DNA of 43,165 nt from Gemmatimonadota bacterium. GTDB taxonomy: Bacteria; Gemmatimonadota; Gemmatimonadetes; Gemmatimonadales; Gemmatimonadaceae. Below the pieces are notes generated by a model. The model ran no database searches. It saw nothing but the letters and a program-made list of their open reading frames with translations, and was not told the origin of the DNA. The DNA lies in assembly GCA_025358315.1 (NCBI GenBank), contig JANYKA010000080.1, positions 1-43,165 of the forward strand. Reading direction: 5' to 3'. A program made the translations under genes and the position numbers. Shown here piece after piece: positions 34,479 to 43,139 of the stretch. Numbering within the stretch: the first letter of the stretch is position 1; each line of letters begins with the position of its first letter.

Positions 34479-34844
34479 TTATGCCCGCGGGCCGGAGACG
34501 GCGTCGTTGAGCATTTTTGCCGACGCCTGTGGATCGCGCACCTGGAGGATCAGTGTGTCGTAACTCTCATGGTCGAGGTCGACGACGATCGTATGTTCGG
34601 GTTTGTGGGTATCGAAAAAGACCATCCGTCCCTTTCTATAGAAGGTGCCGGCGGTAATCAGACCAGGGAGGTCCGTGCCTGGCAGACGGACACCGTGCCA
34701 CCAGCCTTTGGCGGCCTCTTCGTCAACACGCGCACCCTTGATGTGTATGAGCGGAATCTCAAGGCGACTCTTCAGCGCCCACAGTTTGTCGAATCCTTCG
34801 ATTTCGAAGGTGACGCTATCGCCGTGCAACGTAATATCGACCAT
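34479..34844 (-). CDS. PH-domain-like small protein
   Basis: A 121-residue beta-rich protein with the strand pattern of bacterial PH-like domains: DITLHGDSVTFEIEG, LEIPLIHIKGARV, RLPGTDLPGLITAGTFY and VFFDTHKPEHTIVVDL, then one C-terminal helix. No catalytic residues are visible. Its start ATG overlaps the stop of the FAD oxidoreductase gene by one base, and it ends four bases before the acyl-CoA dehydrogenase. The function is unknown; a lipid- or protein-binding role is a guess from the fold. Confidence 0.75.
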   Translation of the reverse strand: MVDITLHGDSVTFEIEGFDKLWALKSRLEIPLIHIKGARVDEEAAKGWWHGVRLPGTDLPGLITAGTFYRKGRMVFFDTHKPEHTIVVDLDHESYDTLILQVRDPQASAKMLNDAVSGPRA

Positions 34845-35992
34845 CAGACGGTCCTCGGTGTGTCGGAGTGTTGTAGAAGTCTAGCGAACTCACTACCCTC
34901 GCCGCACGACAGCCGCGCAACAGCGCGTCCGCAAAGCGCACCAATCGCATTCCCGGTACCGCTATACCCGCCAATTGCCCACACGCCGGGGCGCACTTCG
35001 GCCAGCACGGGCAGGCCGACTGTATTGTATGAAACGCTGGCGGCCCAACGGTGCGTAATCGGGGCCTGCACCTTGAGCCGGGTGCGAAGCACCGTTTCCA
35101 GATAGTGCTGAATTGCGTCACTGGGTTCAGTGGACGGTGTCCACTCGTCGTCGAGGGCTGTATCGCGGCCTCCTCCCAGCGCGATTGAACCGGCGGGATC
35201 TTGTTGCCAGTAATCAAACCCGTACCGAGCATACACCGGGCAGGGGACGGAAATTTCGCGAGTAGGTGCGGTGGCAAGCATTTGCAGCCGGGCCGTGCGG
35301 ACCACGCCGGCGAGCTCGGGCACCAGCGTTTCGAGTCGGCCGTCGACCGCGACAACCACGCGATCGCAGGCGATGCGGCTGCGCGATGTGATCACTTCGT
35401 TGGCAGAAAATGACAGTGCCTTTGTACGGCCAAAAAGCTGCGCCCCGTCGGCAACCGCCCGCAAGGCGATGGCGCGACAGCGTGCCAGTGGGTTGAACGC
35501 CGCATCACCCGGGAAGTAGAGCCCCACGCCCATCGGGCCGTCGTAGTCCTCCACGGCGATTCCGTCCGCCTGCATGGCATTGCGCTGGCGGGCGCAATCG
35601 TTGAGCTCTTCTCCGGACTCCGCGATGCGCAGTGACCCGACATATCGCACCGTGCCCGGCGCCTGTAGGGCAATGCGAGCGATCTCATCCACTGTCATCT
35701 GATGAATGCGCAACGCCCGCTCGTGCCCGATTGCAGCGATGGCGTCGTGATGAAAGTCGGCGGTGCCCGCCAAAAGAAATCCGCCATTGCGGCCGGCAGC
35801 GCCCGCGGCGACATCAGCGGCATCTATGCCAACCACGGTCCGCCCCATCGCCCGGAGCTCGGCGATGCAGGTGAGCCCCGAACCACCGAGCCCGATGACG
35901 CAGACGTCGGCCGTGACATCCGTGGTGAGCTGGGGAAGGCCCGGCCAACGGCCATCGTCCCAGAGTGGAGCTGTTTCGGCGAGCGGCGGCAT
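34844..35992 (-). CDS. FAD-dependent oxidoreductase, DAO/OrdL type
   Basis: A 382-residue amine- or amino-acid-oxidising flavoprotein. The FAD-binding GLGGSG (34-39) is followed by the GRNGGF element of the glycine/D-amino-acid oxidase family, and a C-terminal GGYSGTGNAIG closes the FAD site. The substrate is unknown; the GRNGGF form is typical of gamma-glutamylputrescine oxidase relatives. I chose ATG 35992 because the fold begins there. The longer frame to 36151 overlaps the divergent hydrolase gene. It is first in an operon with the PH-like and acyl-CoA dehydrogenase genes. Confidence 0.9.
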   Translation of the reverse strand: MPPLAETAPLWDDGRWPGLPQLTTDVTADVCVIGLGGSGLTCIAELRAMGRTVVGIDAADVAAGAAGRNGGFLLAGTADFHHDAIAAIGHERALRIHQMTVDEIARIALQAPGTVRYVGSLRIAESGEELNDCARQRNAMQADGIAVEDYDGPMGVGLYFPGDAAFNPLARCRAIALRAVADGAQLFGRTKALSFSANEVITSRSRIACDRVVVAVDGRLETLVPELAGVVRTARLQMLATAPTREISVPCPVYARYGFDYWQQDPAGSIALGGGRDTALDDEWTPSTEPSDAIQHYLETVLRTRLKVQAPITHRWAASVSYNTVGLPVLAEVRPGVWAIGGYSGTGNAIGALCGRAVARLSCGEGSEFARLLQHSDTPRTV

Positions 35993-36034
35993 CGAAATAC
36001 GATAGCTTACTGTCGTCCCATACACGAGACTTTT

Positions 36035-37090
36035 ATGCGCGCATTCGTTCTGCTCTTCGTCGCTTCCACGCTGCTCGCCCAGAGTCCAGCCGGAAAACAA
36101 GGCGACTACATCGCCAAAGATTTTCGGTTCGTGACCGGCGAGACCATGCAATCACTCACCTTGCACTACACGACGTTCGGCACGCCACGCCGCGACGCCA
36201 ATGGCACGGTGCGCAATGCGGTCATGGTCCTGCACGGAACCGGCGGTTCGGGCCGCGCGTTCATTTCTCCAACTTTTGCCGGCGAGCTTTTCGGCCCGGG
36301 CAAACTGCTCGATAGTGCGAAATACTACATCGTCCTTCCCGATGGCATCGGCCACGGCGCTTCGAGCAAGCCGAGCGATGGACTGCATGCCAGGTTTCCG
36401 CATTACACGTATGACGATATGGTGCGCGCCCAATATTTATTGTTGACCCAAGGCCTCGGCGTAAATCATCTTCGGCTCATTCTCGGCACCAGCATGGGAT
36501 GCATGCAGGGTTGGGTGTGGGGCTATAGCTATCCGGCGTTTGTCGATGGCCTAGTGCCGCTCGCCTGCGCACCGACCCAGATTGCCGGCCGGAATCGGAT
36601 GGTCCGCACGATGATCATGGATGACATTCGCAGTGATCCGGAATGGAAGGGCGGAGAATACACATCGCCGCCCAACGGGTTACGTCCGGCATTGCAACTG
36701 CTGTATCTGATGGGGAGTGCGCCGCTGGTGCAACACCGCCTGGCGCCGACGCGCGACGCGGCCGATTCGCTCATTCGTGCCTATGTGAACTCACGCATGA
36801 AGATCACGGACGCGAACGACATGATCTATCAGTTCGATGCCTCACGCGATTATGATCCGTCGTCACATCTCGAGCAGATCTCCACACCGGTCCTAGCCAT
36901 CAACTCGGCGGACGATTTTGTGAATCCGCCCGAGCTCGGGATCGTGGAGAAGCTCATCGCGCGGGTGAAACACGCCCGATTCGTGATGATTCCGATCAGT
37001 GAACAGACGCGCGGGCACGGTACACACTCGCTCCCAACGGTGTGGGGCAATTATCTACGCGATTTTCTCAGCGCTTTGCCGGAGCGATAG
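36035..37090 (+). CDS. Secreted MetX-like alpha/beta hydrolase
   Basis: A 351-residue alpha/beta hydrolase of the homoserine O-acetyltransferase-like group. A short signal peptide (1-16, ending LLAQ) makes it an exported hydrolase rather than a biosynthetic enzyme. LHGTGGSG forms the oxyanion region and GTSMGCM carries the nucleophile Ser153, as in the MetX family. NSADDFVNPPE holds the acid and GTHSLP the catalytic histidine. The substrate is unknown. ATG 36035 is 42 bases from the divergent FAD oxidoreductase start. Its 3' end overlaps the convergent amidohydrolase by 23 bases. Confidence 0.88.
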   Translation: MRAFVLLFVASTLLAQSPAGKQGDYIAKDFRFVTGETMQSLTLHYTTFGTPRRDANGTVRNAVMVLHGTGGSGRAFISPTFAGELFGPGKLLDSAKYYIVLPDGIGHGASSKPSDGLHARFPHYTYDDMVRAQYLLLTQGLGVNHLRLILGTSMGCMQGWVWGYSYPAFVDGLVPLACAPTQIAGRNRMVRTMIMDDIRSDPEWKGGEYTSPPNGLRPALQLLYLMGSAPLVQHRLAPTRDAADSLIRAYVNSRMKITDANDMIYQFDASRDYDPSSHLEQISTPVLAINSADDFVNPPELGIVEKLIARVKHARFVMIPISEQTRGHGTHSLPTVWGNYLRDFLSALPER

Positions 37091-38351
37091 CAACGGGGTC
37101 ATTGCGCACGACCCGGCCGCTTTTCATCACGAAACTCACCCGGCGGATGGCCGTGATGTCGGTGAGTGGATTGCCGTCGACGGCGATGATATCTGCTTCG
37201 TAGCCGGCGGTGATCGAGCCGATTGAAGTCCCGAGCCCCATCGCCTCGGCATTCAACGACGTTGCCGATGTGATCACATGCATCGGAGCTTCGTGTGCCT
37301 GTTGCACGCGGCACAGAAAATCTTCAGCGTTGCGGCCATGTGCGCCGGCCACGGCGTCGGTGCCGTAGAGCACTTTGAGTTTTGGCGTGGCGTTGGCCTT
37401 TTGTACCGTGGCGACGGCGAGCGGTAGCGCCTTTTCCATAGACGCGAAACCTTCGGCGTTATAGTTGCCGATGCCGTTGTACTTCACGCGGTTGTCGAGA
37501 TAATTCCGGAATACGAGTGCGCATTGCGGGTCAAAGTATGTACCCTTCTTCGCCATCAGGTCGAGTACTTCTTGAGTCGCAAAAATACCATGTTCGATTT
37601 GTGTGCAACCAGCGAGCGTCGCGGCCTTCATCGACTCGGCGCTATGCGCATGTACAAGCGTCCGAAGCCCGAGCCTCCTGGCTTCGCCGCATGCGGCGGC
37701 GAGTTGTTCGTCGGACATCGTCTGTGCGCCGCCTTCCCGAATGCTTGCCGAGGCAAAAATCTTAATGAAGTCGGCGCCCTGTTGCTTTCGTTGATTCACA
37801 CGGGCCCGAAGGGTGTCGGGTGAACCGCTTTGCAGTGGCTGGAGTGAGGTGAGGATGCGTGGGCCGGGAAGTCCTTGCGTGGCGATCCAGTCGCGGAGAT
37901 CGGCGTCTTCACTAGCGCCGGGGCTTTGAATCGTCGTGAAGCCGGCGTTCAGCGTCGCATAGGCATTGGCAGCAGCGGCGAGCATCGACTGTACGGGCGT
38001 ATCACCGTCGTCATTCGTGTGGAAGCGTCCGTTGCGGTTGAAGTACCAGGTGATGTGAGCGTGCGCGTCTATGAGACCGGGCATGACGGTGCGGCCGCGG
38101 AGATCTATGTACTGGCCAGCAGGTACGACGTTTGATGTTGGCGTGACGGAAAGGATCTTTCCCTGTGCGACGACAATATCGACGTTTGTGCGGCTATTGC
38201 CGCGCCCATCGATAAGTGTTGATGCGCGGATGGTCATTGGTGCGTTTTGCGCACCGAGCGATGCTGCAGTGCCAGCCATCACCAACGCGGCCACCAGCGA
38301 GCACCGTTGCCAAGCGGCTCGCACCGGCCGCACATCCGTATTGTCAATCAC
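37068..38351 (-). CDS. Secreted amidohydrolase-superfamily protein
   Basis: A 427-residue metal-dependent hydrolase of the imidazolonepropionase-like amidohydrolase group, with a signal peptide (about 14-35, ending LGAQ). The metal-site pattern is MPGLIDAHAHITWYF (HxH), LVHAHSAES, QIEHGIF and LYGTDAVAGAHG (Asp). The family cleaves cyclic amides and peptides; the substrate here is unknown. The gene ends inside the convergent hydrolase gene. Its start overlaps the stop of the upstream GGDEF gene by four bases (ATGA), so the two are coupled. Confidence 0.92.
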   Translation of the reverse strand: MIDNTDVRPVRAAWQRCSLVAALVMAGTAASLGAQNAPMTIRASTLIDGRGNSRTNVDIVVAQGKILSVTPTSNVVPAGQYIDLRGRTVMPGLIDAHAHITWYFNRNGRFHTNDDGDTPVQSMLAAAANAYATLNAGFTTIQSPGASEDADLRDWIATQGLPGPRILTSLQPLQSGSPDTLRARVNQRKQQGADFIKIFASASIREGGAQTMSDEQLAAACGEARRLGLRTLVHAHSAESMKAATLAGCTQIEHGIFATQEVLDLMAKKGTYFDPQCALVFRNYLDNRVKYNGIGNYNAEGFASMEKALPLAVATVQKANATPKLKVLYGTDAVAGAHGRNAEDFLCRVQQAHEAPMHVITSATSLNAEAMGLGTSIGSITAGYEADIIAVDGNPLTDITAIRRVSFVMKSGRVVRNDPVAIAPAKR

Positions 38352-39559
38352 GTTAGTCTCGGATCGCTCGACACTTCATGCATCGCGTTGGTCAAATCTT
38401 CTGCGCCAGTGAATGGCGCCACGGAAAGGGCCGCACCGGCCCGGACCGTTTCACGTGCCGTCGCCACGGCGAGCGGTGCGGCCCGGGCGACCAGAAATTC
38501 CATGCGTGCCCGCGCCACATCAGGAGTGGCTCTGGGCATCACGATCAGGAATTCGCGATCGGCCCAGCGATACACGCGGTCGTGTGCGCGCACCGCGTTG
38601 TCGAGTAATGCAGCGAACTGTGTGACCATCACCGATCCGACCGACGATCCGTACGCCTCGACCGACTCGTCGACATTGGTGAGGCGCAGACGCACCACGG
38701 ATCCAAAACTTGCTCTGGCAAAGTCCAATCCGACGGCGCTGTCGAAGGCGCGGCGATTGAGCAGTCCGGTCGGTTGATCGTACAGATCCGCGTGACGTTC
38801 CCGGTCGTGCATCAGCTTGAGTTGCGTCCCGGTATCCGTGCGCTCGCGTTCGGCATCCTCGAACAGGAGGCGCACCATGGCATACGCGAGCGTGAGTTGC
38901 AAACCCAGTTCGAGGAAGAAACCATACCGCTCAAAACGCACGAACCATGGAACCGTCGCCAAGTCGCTGCCCATTCGCGCGAACAGGTAGAACAGGATCA
39001 GGCCGAGCCAGAGCGCCGAGAGCGCGACGAGCACCGCTACCGCGATGCGGGTGCCGAGGCTACGGCGAGAGCCGGGAAGTGATGCGAAAAGCGCTGCGGC
39101 GTATACATAGGCCGCAAGCGCGAGGGGTCCGTGAAAGAGCCCGAGTGAACCGAGTTGCGTGTGGGAGGTGTCGACGACGATGGACAGCAGGAGCGCTACA
39201 CTGACCGCCACGCGTGAGAGCCATTTGTCACGCGAGCCTTCGGTGAACAGTCTTGCGCCCGCGATCAGCAGCGTCAACGCGAGCAGTTTGAAAATGAAAA
39301 ACGATGCGGCAAAAAACCACGTCATCAAGGGCGTGCCCGGATAGAGCACCGAGTTGACGTCGGTCAGCCGCTGATAGATCACGGCGGCAGTCAGGGCGAC
39401 CGCGAGCATCACCCACGACTCTTCCCAGACTTTGAAATAGGCGCGCCGGTCGGCTTGGCTTCGCAACAGCGTGAAGAGCGCAACGACGATAACAATGCCC
39501 AGGAGCTCGGCGAAGGGCCCGAGCCCGGCAATGACGAGGTTGGACGGGAGAGTCTGCAT
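38348..39559 (-). CDS. Membrane protein with a degenerate GGDEF domain
   Basis: A 403-residue protein. Seven or eight hydrophobic helices fill about residues 8-235. A GGDEF-like domain follows, recognised from DQPTGLLNRRAFD (near 260). The signature GGDEF is replaced by ADREF (333-337), so cyclase activity is unlikely; it may be a sensor or a c-di-GMP/GTP-binding protein. It is first in an operon with the secreted amidohydrolase. Its start, ATG 39559, is 54 bases after the stop codon of the DinB-like gene, which lies in the same direction downstream. Confidence 0.88.
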   Translation of the reverse strand: MQTLPSNLVIAGLGPFAELLGIVIVVALFTLLRSQADRRAYFKVWEESWVMLAVALTAAVIYQRLTDVNSVLYPGTPLMTWFFAASFFIFKLLALTLLIAGARLFTEGSRDKWLSRVAVSVALLLSIVVDTSHTQLGSLGLFHGPLALAAYVYAAALFASLPGSRRSLGTRIAVAVLVALSALWLGLILFYLFARMGSDLATVPWFVRFERYGFFLELGLQLTLAYAMVRLLFEDAERERTDTGTQLKLMHDRERHADLYDQPTGLLNRRAFDSAVGLDFARASFGSVVRLRLTNVDESVEAYGSSVGSVMVTQFAALLDNAVRAHDRVYRWADREFLIVMPRATPDVARARMEFLVARAAPLAVATARETVRAGAALSVAPFTGAEDLTNAMHEVSSDPRLT

Positions 39560-39613
39560 GGAGGCAAAGGTACGCTTTTGCGACGCGTTTGGCCCGGGTC
39601 CGCGCTGGTTCGA

Positions 39614-40111
39614 CTACCGGTCGGCGAGCGGAGGGAGGGGAAGCGCGCCGATCGAGACGGAGTTGCCGGTCACGATCCGTCGATGGTAGTCCACTTGGCC
39701 CAGGTGATAGGCCAGATGTGATGCGAGGTGGTTGAGCCAGCGCGACGTGACGACGCGAATGCCACCGAATTCGAGCGGATAGGTTGCGTCGAGTTGCGCC
39801 GGGTCGAGTGACGCCAGGGACCGTGTGACCTCGTCGGCTGTGGTTTCCACGAGGGCGATGAGCGTTTCGCGGGGAATGTCGCGCTGTGAAAACTCGCTCT
39901 CGCGGTCGCGCACGTAGCCGGTGGCACCGAGTTGCGTGCCGATGAACCAGCGCAGATTACCGGCGAGGTGCAAGGTGAGCGTGCCCGTTGAGTTTGGGAG
40001 GCCGGGCGGAAGGGCCCAGATGGCGCGCTCATCAGGGTAGGCGAGTAGTTCGTCGCGGAGGGAAACCAGCTCGCGATTGAACAATCGGGAAAGATCCGAG
40101 GCAACGTTCAT
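39614..40111 (-). CDS. DinB-fold (YfiT/DinB_2) protein
   Basis: A 165-residue four-helix bundle of the DinB superfamily. The histidine pattern LTLHLAGNLRWFIG in helix two and SHLAYHLGQVDYHRR in helix four matches the metal-binding helices of the family, whose members include thiol (bacillithiol or mycothiol) transferases. With Arg-rich, Cys-free sequence no substrate can be named. It is transcribed toward the GGDEF gene and starts at ATG 40111, 33 bases after the small membrane protein stop. Confidence 0.85.
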   Translation of the reverse strand: MNVASDLSRLFNRELVSLRDELLAYPDERAIWALPPGLPNSTGTLTLHLAGNLRWFIGTQLGATGYVRDRESEFSQRDIPRETLIALVETTADEVTRSLASLDPAQLDATYPLEFGGIRVVTSRWLNHLASHLAYHLGQVDYHRRIVTGNSVSIGALPLPPLADR

Positions 40112-40144
40112 TGGGATTATTCCACTGCCGGGAGCACCGGCTGG

Positions 40145-40306
40145 TCAGTCGTAGTATTTCTTGACGATCTTGACGCCATAGTACCACCCGAAACCGCTGG
40201 CAATCGTACTGACGATAAATGCCGTCATAAATCCGAAGGGTATACCGACTACCCACCCCGCGGCACCGCCAACTGTCGAGCCCACCAGGATGCCGATCGT
40301 TTTCAT
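40145..40306 (-). CDS. Small glycine-rich membrane protein (53 residues)
   Basis: A 53-residue protein starting at ATG 40306. Almost the whole sequence is a pair of hydrophobic helices rich in small residues (GILVGSTVGGAAGWVVG, then MTAFIVSTIASGFGWYYGV), with a basic end KIVKKYY. Such glycine-zipper helices pack in membranes. No function is known. It has no strong Shine-Dalgarno. The pattern GSTVGG...GWxxG...MTAF looks conserved to me from similar small proteins, which supports a real gene. It is 33 bases upstream of the DinB-like gene. Confidence 0.7.
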   Translation of the reverse strand: MKTIGILVGSTVGGAAGWVVGIPFGFMTAFIVSTIASGFGWYYGVKIVKKYYD

Positions 40307-40445
40307 GGGAACAACTTCGGCGTTGCTCTGGGCAATGTCCAGCGCTTCCCAGCCTCGGCGGTCCATCGGTTTCGGCTGGGCCGTCAGCAGGGTAGAATAG
40401 TGGTAACGCCCGGACCTGACTTTTTTTCCCTGTTGAGGACACTTC

Positions 40446-41414
40446 GTGACGCAGCGTGACTTCGAAACGATGAGCCGAATCGAGGTGCTTGGTGACCTCG
40501 AGCCGGTGGTGCAGACGCTTCTGGAAGCCCACGAGGCCAAGCGGCCGCTCTGGTTTCCTTCGGAGTTGCTGGCGGCGCCTCCAGGCGAAGATCCGGAAGC
40601 GCACCGGGCCGCATTGCGCAAACGGGCGAAGGGGATCAGTCCGTCAGCGCGAGTCGCCGTGGGACTTAACCTGCTCACCGAAGAAGGATTGCCCCATTTT
40701 CACCGGTTGCTGGCCGCGTATCTCGACGAAGATGCGTTCTGGAGAAAGTGGACCTATCTGTGGACCGCCGAGGAAGACCGCCATGGCGCGGTGTTGCACG
40801 ATTATGCGCGCGATGCCGACCTGTTCGATCCGCTGGTGGTCGAGAAGATGCAGTTTGCGTATTTGCGCGATGGTTTCGATCCGGCGTGGGACAAGGATCC
40901 GTACCGGGTATTCGTGTATACCACACTGCAGGAGAGGGCGACGCAGATCTCGCACGGCAACACGGGCAAACTGTGCGCCGGCGAGGAGCCGACGATTGGG
41001 ACCATTCTGAAGAATGTCGCGGGTGAAGAAGCGCGACATTACACGTTTTATCGTACGATTTTCAAAGAAGTGCTGGCGCGCGATCCGAACCGGGCGCTCG
41101 AGTCTGCGGCCATGGTGATGCCGGCGATCGATATGCCCGGCCTCAAGATGCCGCATTTCCGCGATCTGGCAGACGTGGTGCGTCGCGTTGGCATTTATGG
41201 CCCGCGCGATTATTTACAGATCGTCCGCGAGCAACTCGACTTCTGGAAGATCGGTGCGATGGAAGGATTGAACGCCGCCGGACGCGCTGCGCAGGAAAAA
41301 CTCGAAGGGATTCCGGAGCGGCTTGAACGGGTGGCGGATGCGATCGAATCGCGCACCAAACGGAAGACGTTCTCGTTCGAGCTCACGTTCGCGCGCGAGT
41401 TCGCGTTAGACTAG
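40446..41414 (+). CDS. Acyl-ACP desaturase
   Basis: A 322-residue soluble di-iron fatty-acid desaturase (stearoyl-ACP delta-9 type), which puts a double bond into acyl chains on ACP using O2 and reduced ferredoxin. The iron ligands are visible: Glu in LLTEEGLPHF (79-80), EExxH in WTAEEDRHG (109-113), and GEEARH (193-198), with QERATQISHGNTG between. The last 60 residues are charged helices. GTG 40446 has GAGG upstream. It is divergent from the small membrane protein gene and faces the hairpin element before rarA at its 3' end. Confidence 0.95.
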   Translation: MTQRDFETMSRIEVLGDLEPVVQTLLEAHEAKRPLWFPSELLAAPPGEDPEAHRAALRKRAKGISPSARVAVGLNLLTEEGLPHFHRLLAAYLDEDAFWRKWTYLWTAEEDRHGAVLHDYARDADLFDPLVVEKMQFAYLRDGFDPAWDKDPYRVFVYTTLQERATQISHGNTGKLCAGEEPTIGTILKNVAGEEARHYTFYRTIFKEVLARDPNRALESAAMVMPAIDMPGLKMPHFRDLADVVRRVGIYGPRDYLQIVREQLDFWKIGAMEGLNAAGRAAQEKLEGIPERLERVADAIESRTKRKTFSFELTFAREFALD

Positions 41415-41442
41415 CGGCCCTCGCGCTCGTGTTCGTGCGCGC

Positions 41443-41561
41443 GGTCGGGCAAGCGCATTCACTCCTTCGGGCCTGCAAGTGGCATCCGTATGCCATCGGC
41501 CAACCGGCCCATGGCACACGGCAGCCACGGGGCCCTGTGGAGCGAATGCGCTCGCCCGACC
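41443..41561 (+). repeat. 119-base imperfect hairpin element upstream of rarA
   Basis: The outer arms 41443-41465 and 41539-41561 are inverted repeats (21/23). Inner arms GGGCC/GGCCC (41469-41473 with 41531-41535) and 41479-41496 with 41511-41528 (15/18) continue the stem to a core CGGCCAACCGGCC. It is an almost continuous long hairpin. A third copy of the outer arm's root (41602-41613, 12/12 inverted to 41439-41450) can pair with the first arm instead. The core GGCC-n-GGCC resembles that of the 8825-9112 elements. It sits 98 bases before the rarA start, between it and the desaturase. Confidence 0.65.
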
Positions 41562-41658
41562 TCCCAGCCCACGAGCGAAGGTGGGAAGGGCAGACCCTCG
41601 GGCCCGACCGCGCACACAGAAGCAAACCGCACCTGCTAGAATTGGAGCAGGAGGCCGA

Positions 41659-43038
41659 GTGCCAGCGAAACCACGTGCGCCACAACCGAGCGTATTCGAA
41701 GCCGTAGCCGGCCGCGCACCACTGGCCGCGCGGATGCGTCCGCGCTCGCTCGACGAAGTCGCGGGCCAGCACCACTTACTCGACCGCGGCCGCGCCTTGC
41801 GCGAGAGCATCGAGAGCGGCGACACCGGATCAATTCTGTTTTGGGGCCCGCCCGGCACCGGGAAAACCACCCTCGCGCGGTTAATCGCCCGCTATGCGAA
41901 GGGCGAGTTCGTCCCCTTCTCGGCGGTGACTGACGGCATTCCAAGAATCCGCGAAGTCGTCGCCGACGCCGAGCGGCGGTTGGTGACCGGCGTGCGGACC
42001 GTGCTGTTTATCGACGAGATCCATCGTTTTAATAAGGGCCAGCAAGACGCGCTGCTGCCGCACGTTGAAAGCGGTGTGCTCACACTCATCGGCGCGACCA
42101 CTGAGAATCCCAGTTTTGAATTGAACGGCGCACTACTCAGCCGTATGCGCGTTTTTGTTCTTGAGCCCCTCACGCCAGATGATATTAAGGAAGTCATCCA
42201 TCGCGCCCTGGCCGACAACGAACACGGCCTAGGCGAAGAACAAATAACAGTCGATGACGATGCACTCGAAATCCTAGCCACCAAATCCGACGGCGACGCC
42301 CGCCGCGCCCTCACGGTACTTGAGGCCGCCATCCAGCACGCCCAAAGCACCAATCCCAAACCACCCCGTTCGCCCCGCAACGTTCGCCTAGCTTCAATTA
42401 ATGAGTCTCTCCACTGGCGTCCCGCCCACTACGACAAGAAGGGCGAAGGCCACTACAATGAAATTTCAGCGTATCACAAAGCTCTGAGAGGCAGCGACCC
42501 CAACGGCGCCCTGTATTGGCTGGCCAGAATGATCGACGGCGGCGAAGATCCAATGTACATCGCCCGAAGAACCGTGCGGTTCGCCAGCGAGGATATCGGC
42601 CTCGCCGATCCGAGGGCTCTGCAAATCGCCATCGCCGCGCGTGATGCATATCACTTTCTTGGCAGCCCGGAAGGCGAGCTCGCTCTCGCCGAGGCGGCGG
42701 TATATCTCGCGACCGCTCCGAAAAGCAATCGAGTGTATGTGGCTTGGGGCGCCGCGCAGAAGGCCGCGCGCGACACGCCGGCCGCTCAAGTCCCAAAACA
42801 CATCCGGAACGCGCCTACGGGGCTAATGAAGGAGCTGGGCTACGGTGCAGGGTATCAGTACGCCCACAATTCGCCGGACGCGTATCAGCCGCAGGAATAT
42901 CTGCCGGATGAATTGCACGATATGGTTTTTTACGAACCGAGCGATTTTGGCTTCGAAAAAGAAATCGCCAAACGGTTGGAATGGTGGGCTGGGCTCAGGG
43001 AGCGGAGTAAGTCGGAGCCAGACTCTGCGCCGGAATAA
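41659..43038 (+). CDS. rarA: Replication-associated recombination protein A (RarA/MgsA)
   Basis: A 459-residue AAA+ ATPase that acts at stalled replication forks. Walker A is GPPGTGKTT (63-71), Walker B FIDEIHRFNK (117-126), sensor 1 GATTENPSF (145-153), and the arginine-finger-like SRMR follows. The C-terminal half holds the WHIP/oligomerisation helices (PAHYDKKGEGHYNEISAYHK and PNGALYWLARMIDGGEDP), so the length is complete. I chose GTG 41659, preceded by GGAGCAGGAGG; the longer frame from 41479 would run through the hairpin element and is rejected. It ends 127 bases before the window edge. Confidence 0.95.
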   Translation: MPAKPRAPQPSVFEAVAGRAPLAARMRPRSLDEVAGQHHLLDRGRALRESIESGDTGSILFWGPPGTGKTTLARLIARYAKGEFVPFSAVTDGIPRIREVVADAERRLVTGVRTVLFIDEIHRFNKGQQDALLPHVESGVLTLIGATTENPSFELNGALLSRMRVFVLEPLTPDDIKEVIHRALADNEHGLGEEQITVDDDALEILATKSDGDARRALTVLEAAIQHAQSTNPKPPRSPRNVRLASINESLHWRPAHYDKKGEGHYNEISAYHKALRGSDPNGALYWLARMIDGGEDPMYIARRTVRFASEDIGLADPRALQIAIAARDAYHFLGSPEGELALAEAAVYLATAPKSNRVYVAWGAAQKAARDTPAAQVPKHIRNAPTGLMKELGYGAGYQYAHNSPDAYQPQEYLPDELHDMVFYEPSDFGFEKEIAKRLEWWAGLRERSKSEPDSAPE

Positions 43039-43118
43039 GCGCTATGGGCGCCGCATCGTCCACCGTTATTGCAATCTTATCTCTTGGCATTGTATGACAG
43101 TCTAGCTTACCATCAAAT

Positions 43119-43139
43119 CTCCGGGAAACTCCCGCGGAG
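43119..43139 (+). other. Hairpin after rarA
   Basis: CTCC-GGGA (43119-43126) pairs with TCCC-gc-GGAG (43130-43139), giving eight pairs with a two-base bulge and a three-base loop. No T-run follows, and a second GC palindrome (CCCCCGGGG) begins at once. It may be part of a terminator or of a repeat cut by the window edge. Confidence 0.3.

Noticed and set aside
35702..36034. N-terminal extension of the MetX-like hydrolase
   Set aside because: It overlaps the FAD oxidoreductase gene on the other strand, and the signal peptide begins at 36035.
41479..41658. N-terminal extension of RarA
   Set aside because: It translates the hairpin element; a strong ribosome binding site precedes GTG 41659.
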